The notes: generated by a model from the letters alone, not told the origin. Shown: positions 23,951 to 33,227, numbered from the stretch's first letter. The stretch: 49,076 bases of DNA from Chromobacterium amazonense (GCF_001855565.1 NZ_MKCR01000023.1:1-49076); one strand, 5' to 3'. Made by a program: numbers and translations.

Positions 23951-24841
23951 TTACTTGGCAGCGGAAGCAGCGGCTTTCTTGGCAGCCGGCTTGTGAGCCT
24001 TCTTGGCCGGAGCGGAAGCGTCGGCTTTGGCGGCTTGAGCCTTTTGAGCGGCGGAAGCTTCTTTCTTGGCAGCGTGCTTCTTGCTGTGGTGCTTGTGGGA
24101 CTTCTTGGCTACCGGAGCGGAAGCGTCGGCCTTAGCGGCTTGAGCCTTCTGCGCGGAAGCTTCTTTCTTGGCAGCGTGCTTGTGAGCCTTCTTGGCCTTC
24201 GGAGCGGAAGCGTCGGCCTTGGCGGCTTGAGCCTTTTGAGCGGCGGAAGCTTCTTTCTTAGCGGCGTGCTTCTTGCTGTGGTGCTTGTGGGACTTCTTGG
24301 CTACCGGAGCGGAAGCGTCGGCCTTGGCGGCTTGAGCCTTCTGAGCGGAAGCTTCTTTCTTGGCGGCGTGCTTCTTGGCCTTCTTGGCCTTCGGAGCGGA
24401 AGCGTCGGCCTTAGCGGCTTGAGCCTTCTGAGCGGAAGCTTCTTTCTTCACAGCGTGCTTCTTGGCCTTCTTGGCCTTCGGAGCGGAGGCGTCAGCCTTA
24501 GCGGCTTGAGCCTTTTGAGCGGAAGCTTCGTGCTTCTTGGCAGCGTGCTTGTGAGCCTTCTTGGCCTTCGGAGCGGAAGCGTCGGCCTTAGCGGCTTGAG
24601 CCTTCTGAGCTGCGGAAGCGTCCTTCTTGGCGTGGTGCTTGTGAGCCTTCTTGGCCTTCGGAGCGGAAGCGTCGGCCTTGGCGGCTTGAGCCTTCTGAGC
24701 AGCGGAAGCTACTTTTTTCTTTTCAACTTTCTTGGCCTTGTGGATGGCCGGAGCGGAAGCAGCAGCTTTTTCAGCGGCGAAGCCGTTAGCGGAGGCCAGG
24801 CTGAAAGCAGCGGTCAGGGCGAGCAGAGCCAGCTTTTTCAT
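23951..24841 (-). CDS. Secreted Lys/Ala/His-rich repeat protein (histone H1-like)
   Basis: A 296-residue protein with a clear signal peptide (MKKLALLALTAAFSLASANG, then FAA). Eight tandem units of about 29-34 residues follow, each built on AQKAQAAKADASAP plus a basic block such as KAKKAHKHAAKKE or VAKKSHKHHSKKHAAKKE. The mature protein has almost no residues other than Ala, Lys, Ser, His, Gln, Asp, Pro, Glu and Val, so it is highly basic and probably disordered. It resembles histone H1-like tails but is exported. His clusters could bind metal, and the Lys could bind DNA, lipopolysaccharide or polyanionic matrix. AGGAG precedes the ATG. The function is unknown. Confidence 0.85.
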   Translation of the reverse strand: MKKLALLALTAAFSLASANGFAAEKAAASAPAIHKAKKVEKKKVASAAQKAQAAKADASAPKAKKAHKHHAKKDASAAQKAQAAKADASAPKAKKAHKHAAKKHEASAQKAQAAKADASAPKAKKAKKHAVKKEASAQKAQAAKADASAPKAKKAKKHAAKKEASAQKAQAAKADASAPVAKKSHKHHSKKHAAKKEASAAQKAQAAKADASAPKAKKAHKHAAKKEASAQKAQAAKADASAPVAKKSHKHHSKKHAAKKEASAAQKAQAAKADASAPAKKAHKPAAKKAAASAAK

Positions 24842-24974
24842 TTACGAAACTCCTAAGTTTCTTTGGATTGGGTTGAAACGGACATGAAATAGTCCTAATT
24901 CAGGGCGTGATGCTAGCGGTGGCAAGCCCGGGGCGTCTAGGGGATGCTTGTATCTCAATGTTACAAAATGTACA

Positions 24975-26249
24975 TCAGGCGACGGGCCACTTCAGCAGAA
25001 AGCGCGCGCCGCCGAGCGGAGAGCGCTCCACCGCCACGCTGCCATGGTGCGCGCGGGCGATGCCTGCGACGATGGCGAGGCCCAGTCCATGGCCGCCAGT
25101 TTTGCGGCCTCGGCTCTCGTCCAGCCGGACGAAGGGGTCGAACACGCGTTCGCGGTCTTCGTCGGGAATGCCCGGGCCGTCGTCGTCGACGATGATGCAG
25201 AACTGCTGTTTGTCGATCAGGATGTGCGTGGCGACGATGGAGCCGGCGTGGCGGCGGGCGTTGGACAACAGATTGTCCAGCGCGCGGGTGATCAGGTGTT
25301 CATCTGCGGTGATGTCCAGCGTTTCGCCCACCGGCTCGATCCAGTGGATTTCCTGCGCCAGCGCCGCCTGGCCGGCGATGCGCTCGCGCGCCCACGGAAT
25401 GGCGTTGAAGCTGCTCAGTTTCAATGGCGCTTCAGGGCGATCCAGGCGGGCGTGGAACAGCAGCTCCTCCACCAGCTTGTCGATGGCGTTGAGGTCGCGT
25501 TCTATCGCCTGCCGCTCCGGCGTGTCCTCGTCGCCGTCCAGCAAGGCCAGCCGGTAGCGCAGGCGCGCCAGCGGCGTGCGCAGCTCGTGCGCCACGGCAT
25601 TGGTCAGCGTCTTCTTGCTGTTGATCAGGGTGGCGATGTTGTCGGCCATGTGGTTGAAGGCGACGCCAAGGTGGTGGACGCCGGAGTGCGGCGGCAGATT
25701 GACGCGGGCGGCGAGGTCGCCGTTGGCCAGCTTGCCGGAGGCGCGCTCCAGCGCCACCAGATCGCGCCAGTGCGGACGCATCCACAGGAATACCGGAATG
25801 GCCAAGGACAGGCCCAACAGGCCGAGCAGGGCGTAGTCGAACCACTTGAGCCGGTGCAGGAAGAACAGATAGCGCAGCGGGCCTGCCACCAGCAGGTAGT
25901 TGCTGTCTTGCAGCTTTTGCAGGAACAGATACTTGTCCTCCAGCATCACGATTTCGCCGCGGTCCAGCGCCTGGCGCGATTCCTCGTCCAGGATGTAGTT
26001 GCTCATCTTCTCCACCTTGACGCGGAAGGTGAAGCCGTAGTCGGCGTTGGCCAGGGTTTCGCCCCAGCGGTCCTCCGGCACGCCGCGCAAGTCGGCCTCG
26101 ATCAGCGACAGCGTGGTGCGCAGCAGGTCGGCCAGGTAACGCTCGCCGACGTCGTCCACGGCTTGTTTGTACACCACGCCGACCATGATGACCGCGACCA
26201 GGAAGCAGGACATCAACAGCAGGTAGAACTGGATGAACAGGCGGCGCAT
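24975..26249 (-). CDS. rstB: Two-component sensor histidine kinase RstB
   Basis: A 424-residue membrane sensor: TM1 about 8-28, a periplasmic domain about 29-135, TM2 about 138-158 (YALLGLLGLSLAIPVFLW), a HAMP domain, then a phosphoacceptor helix (AVAHELRTPLARLRYRL) and an ATPase domain (NLLSNARRHA, VDDDGPGIPDEDR, FDPFVRLDESRGR, GGHGLGLAIV). The order and the paired regulator fit RstB. It starts 6 bases after the rstA stop, so the two form one unit transcribed rstA then rstB. The repeat-protein gene downstream could be on the same transcript. Confidence 0.9.
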   Translation of the reverse strand: MRRLFIQFYLLLMSCFLVAVIMVGVVYKQAVDDVGERYLADLLRTTLSLIEADLRGVPEDRWGETLANADYGFTFRVKVEKMSNYILDEESRQALDRGEIVMLEDKYLFLQKLQDSNYLLVAGPLRYLFFLHRLKWFDYALLGLLGLSLAIPVFLWMRPHWRDLVALERASGKLANGDLAARVNLPPHSGVHHLGVAFNHMADNIATLINSKKTLTNAVAHELRTPLARLRYRLALLDGDEDTPERQAIERDLNAIDKLVEELLFHARLDRPEAPLKLSSFNAIPWARERIAGQAALAQEIHWIEPVGETLDITADEHLITRALDNLLSNARRHAGSIVATHILIDKQQFCIIVDDDGPGIPDEDRERVFDPFVRLDESRGRKTGGHGLGLAIVAGIARAHHGSVAVERSPLGGARFLLKWPVA

Positions 26250-26255
26250 CCGCGC

Positions 26256-26975
26256 TTACTCCCAGCCGGACAGCGAGAACAGATAGCCGCGGTTGCGCAC
26301 GGTCTTGATGCGGAACGGCTCGCTGGGGTTGTCGCCCAGCTTCTTGCGCAGCCGGGAGATGGCCACGTCTATGCTGCGGTCCAGGCCGTCGTAGCTGACG
26401 CCGCGCATTTCCTTCAACAGGATGTCGCGGTTCAGCGTTTCGCCGGCGTGGCTGGCCAGCAGCCACAACAGGTCAAAGTCCGAGGTGGACAGCGGAATTT
26501 TTTCGCCGGCCAGCACCACGTCGCGGCTGACCGGATCGATGGACAGCTGGCCGAACACCACTTTGCGCGAGCCGCCCTTGCCCTGCTGAGCCTCCGCCGC
26601 CGGTTGGGCCGGGCGCAAATTGCGCAACTGGGCGCGCAGCCGCGCCACCAGCACGGAAGGCGGGGTGGTTTTCAGGATGTAGTCGTTGGCGCCCAGCTCC
26701 AAGCCCAGGATCTGGTTCATGTCGCTGTCCAGCGAAGTCAGCATGATGATGGGGCCGTCGAACTTGGGACGCAGCTCGCGGCAGATGGACAGGCCGTCCT
26801 TGCCCGGCAGCATGATGTCCAGCAGCACCATGTCCGGCTGTTCGCGGGCGATGGTGTCCAGCGCGGTATCGCCGCGGGGTTCGATCACCACTTCCATTTC
26901 ATGGCGATCCAGGAAATCCTTGATCAACTCCGCCAGGTCTGCGTCGTCCTCGACAAATACGATGCGATGAGTCAT
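26256..26975 (-). CDS. rstA: Two-component response regulator RstA
   Basis: An OmpR-type regulator of 239 residues. The receiver domain shows the acidic pocket VFVEDDAD, the phosphoacceptor D in MVLLDIMLPGKDG, and LTSLDSDMNQILGLELGANDYILKTTPP, nearly the RstA-specific sequence of E. coli, including KTTPP where most regulators have KPF. The winged-helix domain contains RGVSYDGLDRSIDVAISRLR and RIKTVRNRGYLFS. The frame extends 13 codons upstream, but MTHRIVFVEDD at 26975 matches the family start. E. coli RstAB responds to acid and low Mg through PhoPQ; the signal here is unknown. Confidence 0.93.
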   Translation of the reverse strand: MTHRIVFVEDDADLAELIKDFLDRHEMEVVIEPRGDTALDTIAREQPDMVLLDIMLPGKDGLSICRELRPKFDGPIIMLTSLDSDMNQILGLELGANDYILKTTPPSVLVARLRAQLRNLRPAQPAAEAQQGKGGSRKVVFGQLSIDPVSRDVVLAGEKIPLSTSDFDLLWLLASHAGETLNRDILLKEMRGVSYDGLDRSIDVAISRLRKKLGDNPSEPFRIKTVRNRGYLFSLSGWE

Positions 26976-27038
26976 GCGTGCGTCCATACCATTGATTGAG
27001 CGAATTGCCGGCAAGTATGGCGCGGCCGGCTGCCGGGC

Positions 27039-27920
27039 TCAAGTGCCGGGCAGGAACAGCGGGTTGAAGCCAAGGCGGGCGTAGCCGGCTTCGCCGGCCA
27101 GCAGATCCAGCGCCAGGCTGGCCAGATCGTCGGCGCCGGCCTCTGCGTCCGGGGCCTGCAGCAGCGACACCTGCTTCAGCGCGCCATGGCATTCGCCGCA
27201 GGCCTCCACCTCCTGCGCGCCGCGCGTCTGGTGCGGCCGCTGGTGGTCGGGTTCCGGCGCTTCGTAGTCCTGAGGCGCCAGCGAGTAGTAGCGCAGATCG
27301 CGGCTATTGCCGCAGCCAAGGCAACGCACGCGGCCCACCGGCCAGGCATGGCTGCACATCGAGCACACCACATGACGCTGGGCGTGGCCGCTGTCGCCGC
27401 GCGTCAGCACCGAAGCCAGCGGCAGGCCGCCGCAGCACGGGCAGCGCGCTTCCTGGCTTTGCGGCTCGGGCAGCGGCCGCTGGCGGATGCTGCGGGTGGC
27501 TTGGGCCTGCAGGGCGGCGCCCAGCAGCGGCAGCGCGGCGAACAAGGGGCCGTCCGCCGGATAGTCGCCGTTGAGCAGACGCTCAGCAAGTCGGCTGAGC
27601 GCGGCGGCATCCAGCGCCAGCAGGGCATCAAGACTGGCCTGGACGGGGGAGGGCAGCTGCGGCGCCAGCGCCTGTGCCAGTTTTTCCAGCGCGGCGCGGG
27701 GATCGAGCCGGGACGCGTCGTGCAACGCTTGCTGCTGCTGGCAGATGGCGGCGCACAGCCGCAGAAAATCGGCCATCGCATGGCTGTCGGCCAGTTGCAG
27801 CAGCCGCGCGGCGCGGCGGGCGAAGAGGTCGGTCGGCGGCCGGAGCACGGGCAGGCTCATCAGCGGGGCGTCGCCGGCGAGAATCTGTTCGGCTGGAAGG
27901 ATGGGTTGGGTAGGGGTCAT
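27039..27920 (-). CDS. fdhE: Formate dehydrogenase accessory protein FdhE
   Basis: A maturation factor for respiratory formate dehydrogenase. The C-terminal half has four paired-cysteine motifs (CPCCGG, CSMCSHAW, CLGCGNS, CGECHG) that form rubredoxin-like iron sites, and the usual E-x-C-G-x-C-H-G tail is present. The start at 27920 gives 293 residues; an in-frame ATG at 27953 would give 304, and neither has a strong Shine-Dalgarno. It follows fdoGHI on the same strand after about 360 bases, the same order as E. coli fdoGHI-fdhE. Confidence 0.9.
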   Translation of the reverse strand: MTPTQPILPAEQILAGDAPLMSLPVLRPPTDLFARRAARLLQLADSHAMADFLRLCAAICQQQQALHDASRLDPRAALEKLAQALAPQLPSPVQASLDALLALDAAALSRLAERLLNGDYPADGPLFAALPLLGAALQAQATRSIRQRPLPEPQSQEARCPCCGGLPLASVLTRGDSGHAQRHVVCSMCSHAWPVGRVRCLGCGNSRDLRYYSLAPQDYEAPEPDHQRPHQTRGAQEVEACGECHGALKQVSLLQAPDAEAGADDLASLALDLLAGEAGYARLGFNPLFLPGT

Positions 27921-28280
27921 GGTTGATATTGATGCTTTGAGGTTGTTTGCCATTTACATCGTAAGAAATCGATCTTTATCGACGCTAGGACCGAGTCGAC
28001 GTGGCTGACTCCCCATCAGCGCAAGCCGGCTTTAAAACCATTTCCAAGGTTTTAAGACGCCGGTTGTTCGATGCGGGGCGACGTTAGCGCCCCGCTAGTT
28101 CCGGCGGCTCCTTGGGAATGGGTTTGGAGCCGTGGCTTCGCCGCGCGGTTGGGGCGGCTTGGGATGGCCTCTGCGTGTGAATCTTCGATTCACTCAGCGG
28201 TAGGGCTGGCCGCTCAGCCCCTGGCCCGTCTGCCGGGCGGAACCGGCACCTAAGCATGTCGTCTGCGCAGCGGACACTCG
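27921..28280. other. Intergenic region between fdoI and fdhE
   Basis: This 360-base stretch has no convincing gene. It contains two hairpins: TTAAAACC (28032-28039) with GGTTTTAA (28048-28055), extended by flanking GCCGG pairs, and GTGAATC-TTC-GATTCAC near 28165-28182. Either could attenuate or process the mRNA between fdoI and fdhE. A 60-codon plus-strand frame at 28071-28253 is not supported by any motif. Confidence 0.5.
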
Positions 28281-28898
28281 CTATTTCTTACCCGTCATTT
28301 CCTTATACCAGCCCGGATGATGCTTCTTGGCCCAGGCGTGGGTGACCACGCCCTCCACCATGGCTCTTATCGTGCCCTTCACCCACAAGGCGGCGTAGAT
28401 GTGGACGATGATGCTGGCGATCAGCGCGGTGGCCGCCCAGGCGTGCAGCAGCAGGGCCAGCCGGATCACGGGGATAGGGAAGTAATCGGAGAAGTACTGG
28501 CGCCAGGCGATGATGCCGGTGACCAGCATGACGGCCACGCACAGGGTCATGATCCAGAACATCGCCTTCTGGCCGCCATTGTATTTGCCCACTTCCACGG
28601 TCTCATGGCCGCGCAGCACTTCTTTGACCGACAACATCCACTGGATGTCCTGGCCATTGATCAGGTTGCGCCGCCAGTAGCGGAAGAACTGGCGGAAGAA
28701 GCCCAGGAACATCAGCACGCCGACGAAGGGATGGACCATGCGCGCCAGTTGCGGCGTGCCGAACACGCCGGTCAGCCAAAAGAAGGCCGGGTAGAACAGG
28801 GCCAGGCCGGATAGCGCCAGCAGGATGAAGCAGATGGCCACGATCCAGTGGTTGATCCGCTCGGCGGCGCTATAGCGTTGCAGCAGTTTTTCCTTCAT
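28281..28898 (-). CDS. fdoI: Formate dehydrogenase gamma subunit, cytochrome b556
   Basis: A 205-residue membrane cytochrome with four helices that anchors the enzyme and passes electrons to quinone. Haem ligands fit H16-17 ([11 protein letters not shown]), H57 ([18 protein letters not shown]) and the later helix [21 protein letters not shown]. coli FdoI has 211 residues. The start overlaps the fdoH stop (ATGA), indicating tight coupling in the operon. Confidence 0.93.
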   Translation of the reverse strand: MKEKLLQRYSAAERINHWIVAICFILLALSGLALFYPAFFWLTGVFGTPQLARMVHPFVGVLMFLGFFRQFFRYWRRNLINGQDIQWMLSVKEVLRGHETVEVGKYNGGQKAMFWIMTLCVAVMLVTGIIAWRQYFSDYFPIPVIRLALLLHAWAATALIASIIVHIYAALWVKGTIRAMVEGVVTHAWAKKHHPGWYKEMTGKK

Positions 28899-29782
28899 GG
28901 CTTGTCCTCCTCGTGCGGCGCCGTTTCATCGTCTTCCTCGGCGCGGTTGGGGCCGACGGTGATGTAGTGCAGGAAGCCGAACAGGCCGGCGGCGGCGATG
29001 CCTATGGTCGCCAGCGGCTTGAGCCAGCCCTTCCACAACTGCACGGTGGGGCTGATTTCGGGCTTGTTCGGCAGGCCGGAATACTGTTCCGGCTTGTCGG
29101 CGTGGTGCAGCACGTACATCACGTGGGTGCCGCCCACGCCTGACGGGTCGTACAGGCCGGCGTGTTGATAGCCGCGCCGCTGCAGGTCGGCCACCCGTTC
29201 CGCCGCCACTTCCTTCATGTCTTCCTTGGAGCCGAACTGGATGGCCCCGGTGGGACAGGTCTTGACGCAGGCCGGCTCCAGGCCGACCGCGACGCGGTCC
29301 GAACACAGCGTGCACTTGTAGGCCTTGTTGTCTTCCTTGCTGATGCGCGGAATGTTGAACGGACAGCCGGCGATGCAGTAACCGCAGCCTATGCAGTTTT
29401 CCTGGTGGAAGTCGACGATGCCGTTGCTGTACTGGACGATGGCGCCCGGCGACGGACAGGCTTTCAAACAGCCGGGGTCGGCGCAGTGCATGCAGCCATC
29501 CTTGCGGATCAGCCATTCCAGCTTGCCGTTGCTTTCCTCCTCGGCGAAGCGCATCACCGTCCAGGCTTTGGCCGTAAGGTCGGTGGGGTTGTCGTAGACG
29601 CCGATATTGTGGCCGACCTCCTCGCGGATGTCGTTCCACTCGGAACAGGCCACCTGGCAGGCCTTGCAGCCTATGCAGGTAGAGGTGTCGATCAGCTTGG
29701 CCACTTCCAGCGTCTGGCGGACCTTGGGGCTTTCGGTCGGGCTGGCGGAGCGGCGCTTGATGTCCAGGGATTGCAGAGGCAT
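28895..29782 (-). CDS. fdoH: Formate dehydrogenase beta subunit, iron-sulfur protein
   Basis: A 295-residue electron-transfer subunit with four [4Fe-4S] sites: [15 protein letters not shown] (near 37), [15 protein letters not shown] (near 96), [17 protein letters not shown] (near 135) and [20 protein letters not shown] (near 160). A C-terminal membrane helix ([20 protein letters not shown] near 250-272) anchors it on the periplasmic face. It lies 12 bases after fdoG and overlaps fdoI. Confidence 0.95.
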   Translation of the reverse strand: MPLQSLDIKRRSASPTESPKVRQTLEVAKLIDTSTCIGCKACQVACSEWNDIREEVGHNIGVYDNPTDLTAKAWTVMRFAEEESNGKLEWLIRKDGCMHCADPGCLKACPSPGAIVQYSNGIVDFHQENCIGCGYCIAGCPFNIPRISKEDNKAYKCTLCSDRVAVGLEPACVKTCPTGAIQFGSKEDMKEVAAERVADLQRRGYQHAGLYDPSGVGGTHVMYVLHHADKPEQYSGLPNKPEISPTVQLWKGWLKPLATIGIAAAGLFGFLHYITVGPNRAEEDDETAPHEEDKP

Positions 29783-29794
29783 GGCGGCGGCTCC

Positions 29795-32700
29795 TTACAG
29801 TTTTTCGAGTTTGACCAGGAAGGCCTTGTACTCGGGCGTCTGCGTATTGCAGTCGCCCACGGCCGGCGGCAGCGAGTTGGTCAGATAACCCGGCCGCGCC
29901 ACGCCCTCCCAGCCCCAGTGCAGCGGGATGCCGATCTGGTGCACGGTCTGGCCGTTGACCTTTAGCGGCATCAGCCGCTTGGTGACCACCGCCTTGGCCT
30001 TGACGAAGCCGCGGTTGGAGCTGACCTTGACCATGTCGCCCTGGACGATGCCTTTTTCGCGGGCCAAGGCTTCGCCGATTTCGACGAACTGCTCGGGCTG
30101 GGCGATGGCGTTCAGCAGCACCGATTTGGTCCAGAACTGGAAGTGCTCGGTCAGCCGGTAAGTCGTCCCGACATAGGGGAAATCTTTATGAGTGCCCAGC
30201 CGCTTCTTGTCGCTGTCGAACAGCCGCACCGCCGGGCTGGAGACGACCTTGGGATGCAGCGGATTGGTGCCGATCGGGCTTTCCATCGGCTCGTAGTGCT
30301 CGGGAAACGGGCCGTCCACCAGCTTGTCGGCGCAGAACAGCCGGCCCACGCCCTCGGGGTTCATGATGAAGGGCTGCATGCCGGAGTCCGGCGCGGCGTC
30401 GGCCTTGAAGTCCGGCACGTCGCCGCCTACCCATTTTTCGCCGTTCCAGCTGATCAGCTTGCGTTTCGGGTCCCACGGTTTGCCGGACGGATCGCAGGAG
30501 GCGCGGTTGTACAGGATGCGGCGGTTGGCCGGCCACGACCACGACCAGCCCGGCGTGTTGCCGAGGCCGGTGTCGGTGTTGTCGCGGCGAACCATCTGAT
30601 TGCCGGCCTGGGTCCAGCAGCCGGAGAAAATCCAGCAGGCGCAGGCGGTGCGGCCGTCGTCCTGCAGCGCGGCGAAGCCGGGCAGCTGCTCGCCTTTCTT
30701 GACCAGCACCTTGGACGGGTCGGCCGGATCCGGCAGGTCGGCCAGCGCCTTGCCATTCATTTCCATCGCCAGCTCGCTCGGCGTCGGGGCCTTGGGATTG
30801 CGGTAGTTCCAGTTCACTTTCAGGATGGGTTCGGCCAGCTTGCCGCCCTCCTTGCGGTAAAGGTCGCGGATGGCGACGAACAACTCGCCGATGATCTCGT
30901 TGTCGCCGCGGGCTTGGCCCGGCGGCTCGGCGCCTTTCCAGTGCCACTGCAGCCAGCGCGCGGAGTTGACGATGGAGCCGTCCTCCTCGGCGAAACAGGT
31001 GGACGGCAGCCGGAACACCTCGGTCTGGATCTTGGCCGGGTCGACGTCGTGCGCTTCGCCGTGGTTCTGCCAGAAAGTGGAAGTCTCGGTGGCGATCGGG
31101 TCGATGATCACCATGTACTTGAGCTTGGAGAAGGCCTCGGTCACCTTGGCGGCGTCGGGAAAGCTGGCCAGCGGGTTGAAGCCCTGCACGATGAAGCCGT
31201 TCATCTTGCCCTGATACATCAGCTCGGTCATGTGCAGCACGTCGTACATCTTGTCCCACTTGGGCAGCCAGTTGTAGCCCCAATCATTGTCCTTGCCGGC
31301 GTTGTCGCCCCACATCCATTTCATCAGGCTGACAAAGAACTTGGGCGTATTGCTCCAGTAGTTGAACTGGTTGGCCTGCAGGGTCTTGGGTGTGGTCTTG
31401 GCGAGGTAGGCGGCCAGGTCCGGGTGGTCGGCCTCGCTCGGTAGCGTCAGGTAGCCGGGCAGGCTGGTGGACAACAGGCCCAGGTCGGACAGGCCCTGGA
31501 TATTGGAGTGGCCGCGCAGCGCGTTGACGCCGCCGCCGGGCATGCCGATATTGCCGAGCAAAAGCTGGATCATCGCCATGGTGCGGATGTTCTGCGCGCC
31601 GGTGGTGTGCTGGGTCCAGCCCAGCGCGTACAGGATGGTGCCTGCCTTGTCTGGACGGGCGGTGTCGCCCAGTTCCTTGCACACCTGCAGGAAGCCGTCC
31701 ACCGGCGTGCCGCAGATATTGTTGACCACTTCCGGCGTGTAGCGCGCGTAGTGCTGCTTCATCAGCTGCCAGACGCAGCGCGGGTGTTGCAGCGTCGGGT
31801 CGGTTTTGGCGTAGCCGTCGTCGCCCAGCTCGTAGTTCCAGCTGCTCTTGTCGTACTTGCTCTTGCCGGCGTCGAAGCCGGAGAACAGGCCGTCGTCGAA
31901 GTGGTAATCCTCGCGCACGATCAGCGACGCGTTGGTGTAGGCCTTGACGTAGTCCCACTGTATCTTGTCGTTCTTGATCAGCCAGTTGATGACGCCGCCG
32001 AGGAAGGCGATGTCGGTGCCGACGCGGATGGGCAGGTAGAGGTCGGACACCGAGGCGGTGCGGTTGTAGCGCGGATCGACCACGATCAGCCGCGTGCCGC
32101 GCGTCTTTTTCGCTTCTATCGCCCACTTGAAGCCCACCGGATGCGCCTCGGCGGCATTGCCGCCCATCACCAGGATGAAGTCGGCGTTCTTGATGTCCAC
32201 CCAGCTATTGGTCATCGCGCCGCGGCCGAAGGTGGAGGCCAGCGCCGACACGGTCGGGCCGTGGCAGACGCGGGCCTGGGCGTCGGTGGCGACGATGCCC
32301 AGGCTGCGGATGAATTTCTGCGAGATGATGCCGGTTTCGTTGGAGCCGGCGGACGCCGTCAGCATGGCCGTGGACAGCCAGCGGTTGATCGGCACGCCGG
32401 CGGCGTTTTTTTCCTCGATGTGCGCGTCGCGGTCGTCCTTCATCAGCCGGGCGATGCGGGAAATCGCCTCGTCCCAGCTGATGCGTTTCCACTCGCTGCT
32501 GCCGGGTTCGCGCACTTCTGGGTATTTCAGCCGCTTGGGGCTGTGGATGAAATCCAGCAGACCGGCGCCCTTGGGGCAGAGCGAGCCGCGGCTGACCGGA
32601 TGGTCCGGATCGCCCTCGATGTGGTAGATCTCGCCGAAGGCGTTTTTGGCGCCGTCGCCCAGGCCGTACAGGATCAGGCCGCAGCCGACGGAGCAGTAGG

Positions 32701-32851
32701 TACAGGTGTTGCGGGTTTCGCGCGCGCCCAGCAGTTTGAACTGGCGCACTTCCGCCAGCGCCTGCTGCGGCGCGAAACCCATGGCGACCAGGCTGGAGGC
32801 GCCCAGCTGCGCCGCGGTCAGCTTGAACAGCTGGCGTCGGGTGACTTCCAT
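29795..32851 (-). CDS. fdoG: Formate dehydrogenase alpha subunit, molybdopterin, Cys-type
   Basis: The catalytic subunit oxidises formate to CO2 in the periplasm and feeds the quinone pool. From the ATG at 32851 (GGAGGAG upstream) it has 1018 residues, close to E. coli FdnG/FdoG. A Tat signal opens the protein (VTRRQLFKLTAAQLGASSLV). The [4Fe-4S] cysteines are C50, C53, C57 and C92. The Mo ligand position, selenocysteine 196 in E. coli, is an ordinary cysteine here (ARVCHGPTVSALA, codon TGC at 32264-32266), so no selenocysteine machinery is needed. An ATG at 32884 would spoil the signal position. Confidence 0.96.
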   Translation of the reverse strand: MEVTRRQLFKLTAAQLGASSLVAMGFAPQQALAEVRQFKLLGARETRNTCTYCSVGCGLILYGLGDGAKNAFGEIYHIEGDPDHPVSRGSLCPKGAGLLDFIHSPKRLKYPEVREPGSSEWKRISWDEAISRIARLMKDDRDAHIEEKNAAGVPINRWLSTAMLTASAGSNETGIISQKFIRSLGIVATDAQARVCHGPTVSALASTFGRGAMTNSWVDIKNADFILVMGGNAAEAHPVGFKWAIEAKKTRGTRLIVVDPRYNRTASVSDLYLPIRVGTDIAFLGGVINWLIKNDKIQWDYVKAYTNASLIVREDYHFDDGLFSGFDAGKSKYDKSSWNYELGDDGYAKTDPTLQHPRCVWQLMKQHYARYTPEVVNNICGTPVDGFLQVCKELGDTARPDKAGTILYALGWTQHTTGAQNIRTMAMIQLLLGNIGMPGGGVNALRGHSNIQGLSDLGLLSTSLPGYLTLPSEADHPDLAAYLAKTTPKTLQANQFNYWSNTPKFFVSLMKWMWGDNAGKDNDWGYNWLPKWDKMYDVLHMTELMYQGKMNGFIVQGFNPLASFPDAAKVTEAFSKLKYMVIIDPIATETSTFWQNHGEAHDVDPAKIQTEVFRLPSTCFAEEDGSIVNSARWLQWHWKGAEPPGQARGDNEIIGELFVAIRDLYRKEGGKLAEPILKVNWNYRNPKAPTPSELAMEMNGKALADLPDPADPSKVLVKKGEQLPGFAALQDDGRTACACWIFSGCWTQAGNQMVRRDNTDTGLGNTPGWSWSWPANRRILYNRASCDPSGKPWDPKRKLISWNGEKWVGGDVPDFKADAAPDSGMQPFIMNPEGVGRLFCADKLVDGPFPEHYEPMESPIGTNPLHPKVVSSPAVRLFDSDKKRLGTHKDFPYVGTTYRLTEHFQFWTKSVLLNAIAQPEQFVEIGEALAREKGIVQGDMVKVSSNRGFVKAKAVVTKRLMPLKVNGQTVHQIGIPLHWGWEGVARPGYLTNSLPPAVGDCNTQTPEYKAFLVKLEKL

Positions 32852-33154
32852 CGTCCATCTCCTCCGGGACATTCGCACCAGCAAGTCGCCAGGGAATATC
32901 CAAAACTGATAGCTTTGCCGGTTGGCTTATTTTTTTATGCTACTCCGCGATGGCAATAATGACCACCTTGTTGACAGGGATTTTGGAAGGCCGCGCAGCA
33001 GGCCGGTGCCGTACAGAGTCGAGCGTTGACTGGAGAAAAGAGAAATGGCCAGGCCGCTACGGCAAACCGGCAGCCCTGGCGTGGATGACCCAACCGGCCT
33101 GTCCAGTTATTTGTAGCAGTTTTATTACAATTTGCAGGGTAGGGATTTTGACTA
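32852..33154. other. Intergenic region upstream of fdoG
   Basis: About 300 bases between fdoG and the efflux operon remnant. It should contain the minus-strand fdoG promoter, but no clear sigma-70 or FNR-type site was found by eye. An A+T-rich patch lies at 32930-32960. No gene is supported. Confidence 0.4.
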
Positions 33155-33223
33155 TCAGCGGTGGATATCGGCTTGCCAGCCGCCGCCTAGCGCGGCGGCG
33201 ATCAGCAGAGGCCGCGTGCGCAT
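33155..33223 (-). pseudogene. Remnant of an outer-membrane efflux factor gene
   Basis: Five bases after the adaptor stop, with a GGAGGA inside the adaptor's end, an ATG opens a 22-codon frame: MRTRPLLIAAALGGGWQADI plus HR. The first ten residues look like the start of a NodT/OprM-type lipoprotein signal, and ALGGGWQ is the typical C-terminal ending of that family (as in YKALGGGW). The simplest reading is an in-frame internal deletion that removed almost the whole gene, leaving its two ends fused. Confidence 0.55.
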
Positions 33224-33227
33224 GGCC

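Noticed and set aside
23951-24841. Tandem repeats as a CRISPR array
   Set aside because: The repeat unit is coding, about 90 bases, with no unique spacers and an intact reading frame throughout.
23993-24856. Plus-strand Gly/Ser/Leu repeat protein
   Set aside because: It is the mirror of the repeat protein on the minus strand, which has a signal peptide, AGGAG and a terminator.
24948-26999. A 683-codon plus-strand frame across rstB and rstA
   Set aside because: It is antisense to two genes with unmistakable kinase and response-regulator motifs; no motif or domain is visible in the shadow frame.
28071-28253. 60-codon plus-strand ORF between fdhE and fdoI
   Set aside because: No Shine-Dalgarno or recognisable domain, and the region is better explained as an intergenic stretch with hairpins.
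32264-32266. Selenocysteine in the formate dehydrogenase alpha subunit
   Set aside because: The codon at the E. coli Sec196 position is TGC and there is no in-frame TGA.
29928-32959. Several long plus-strand frames opposite fdoG
   Set aside because: All are antisense shadows of the formate dehydrogenase gene and show no domain of their own.
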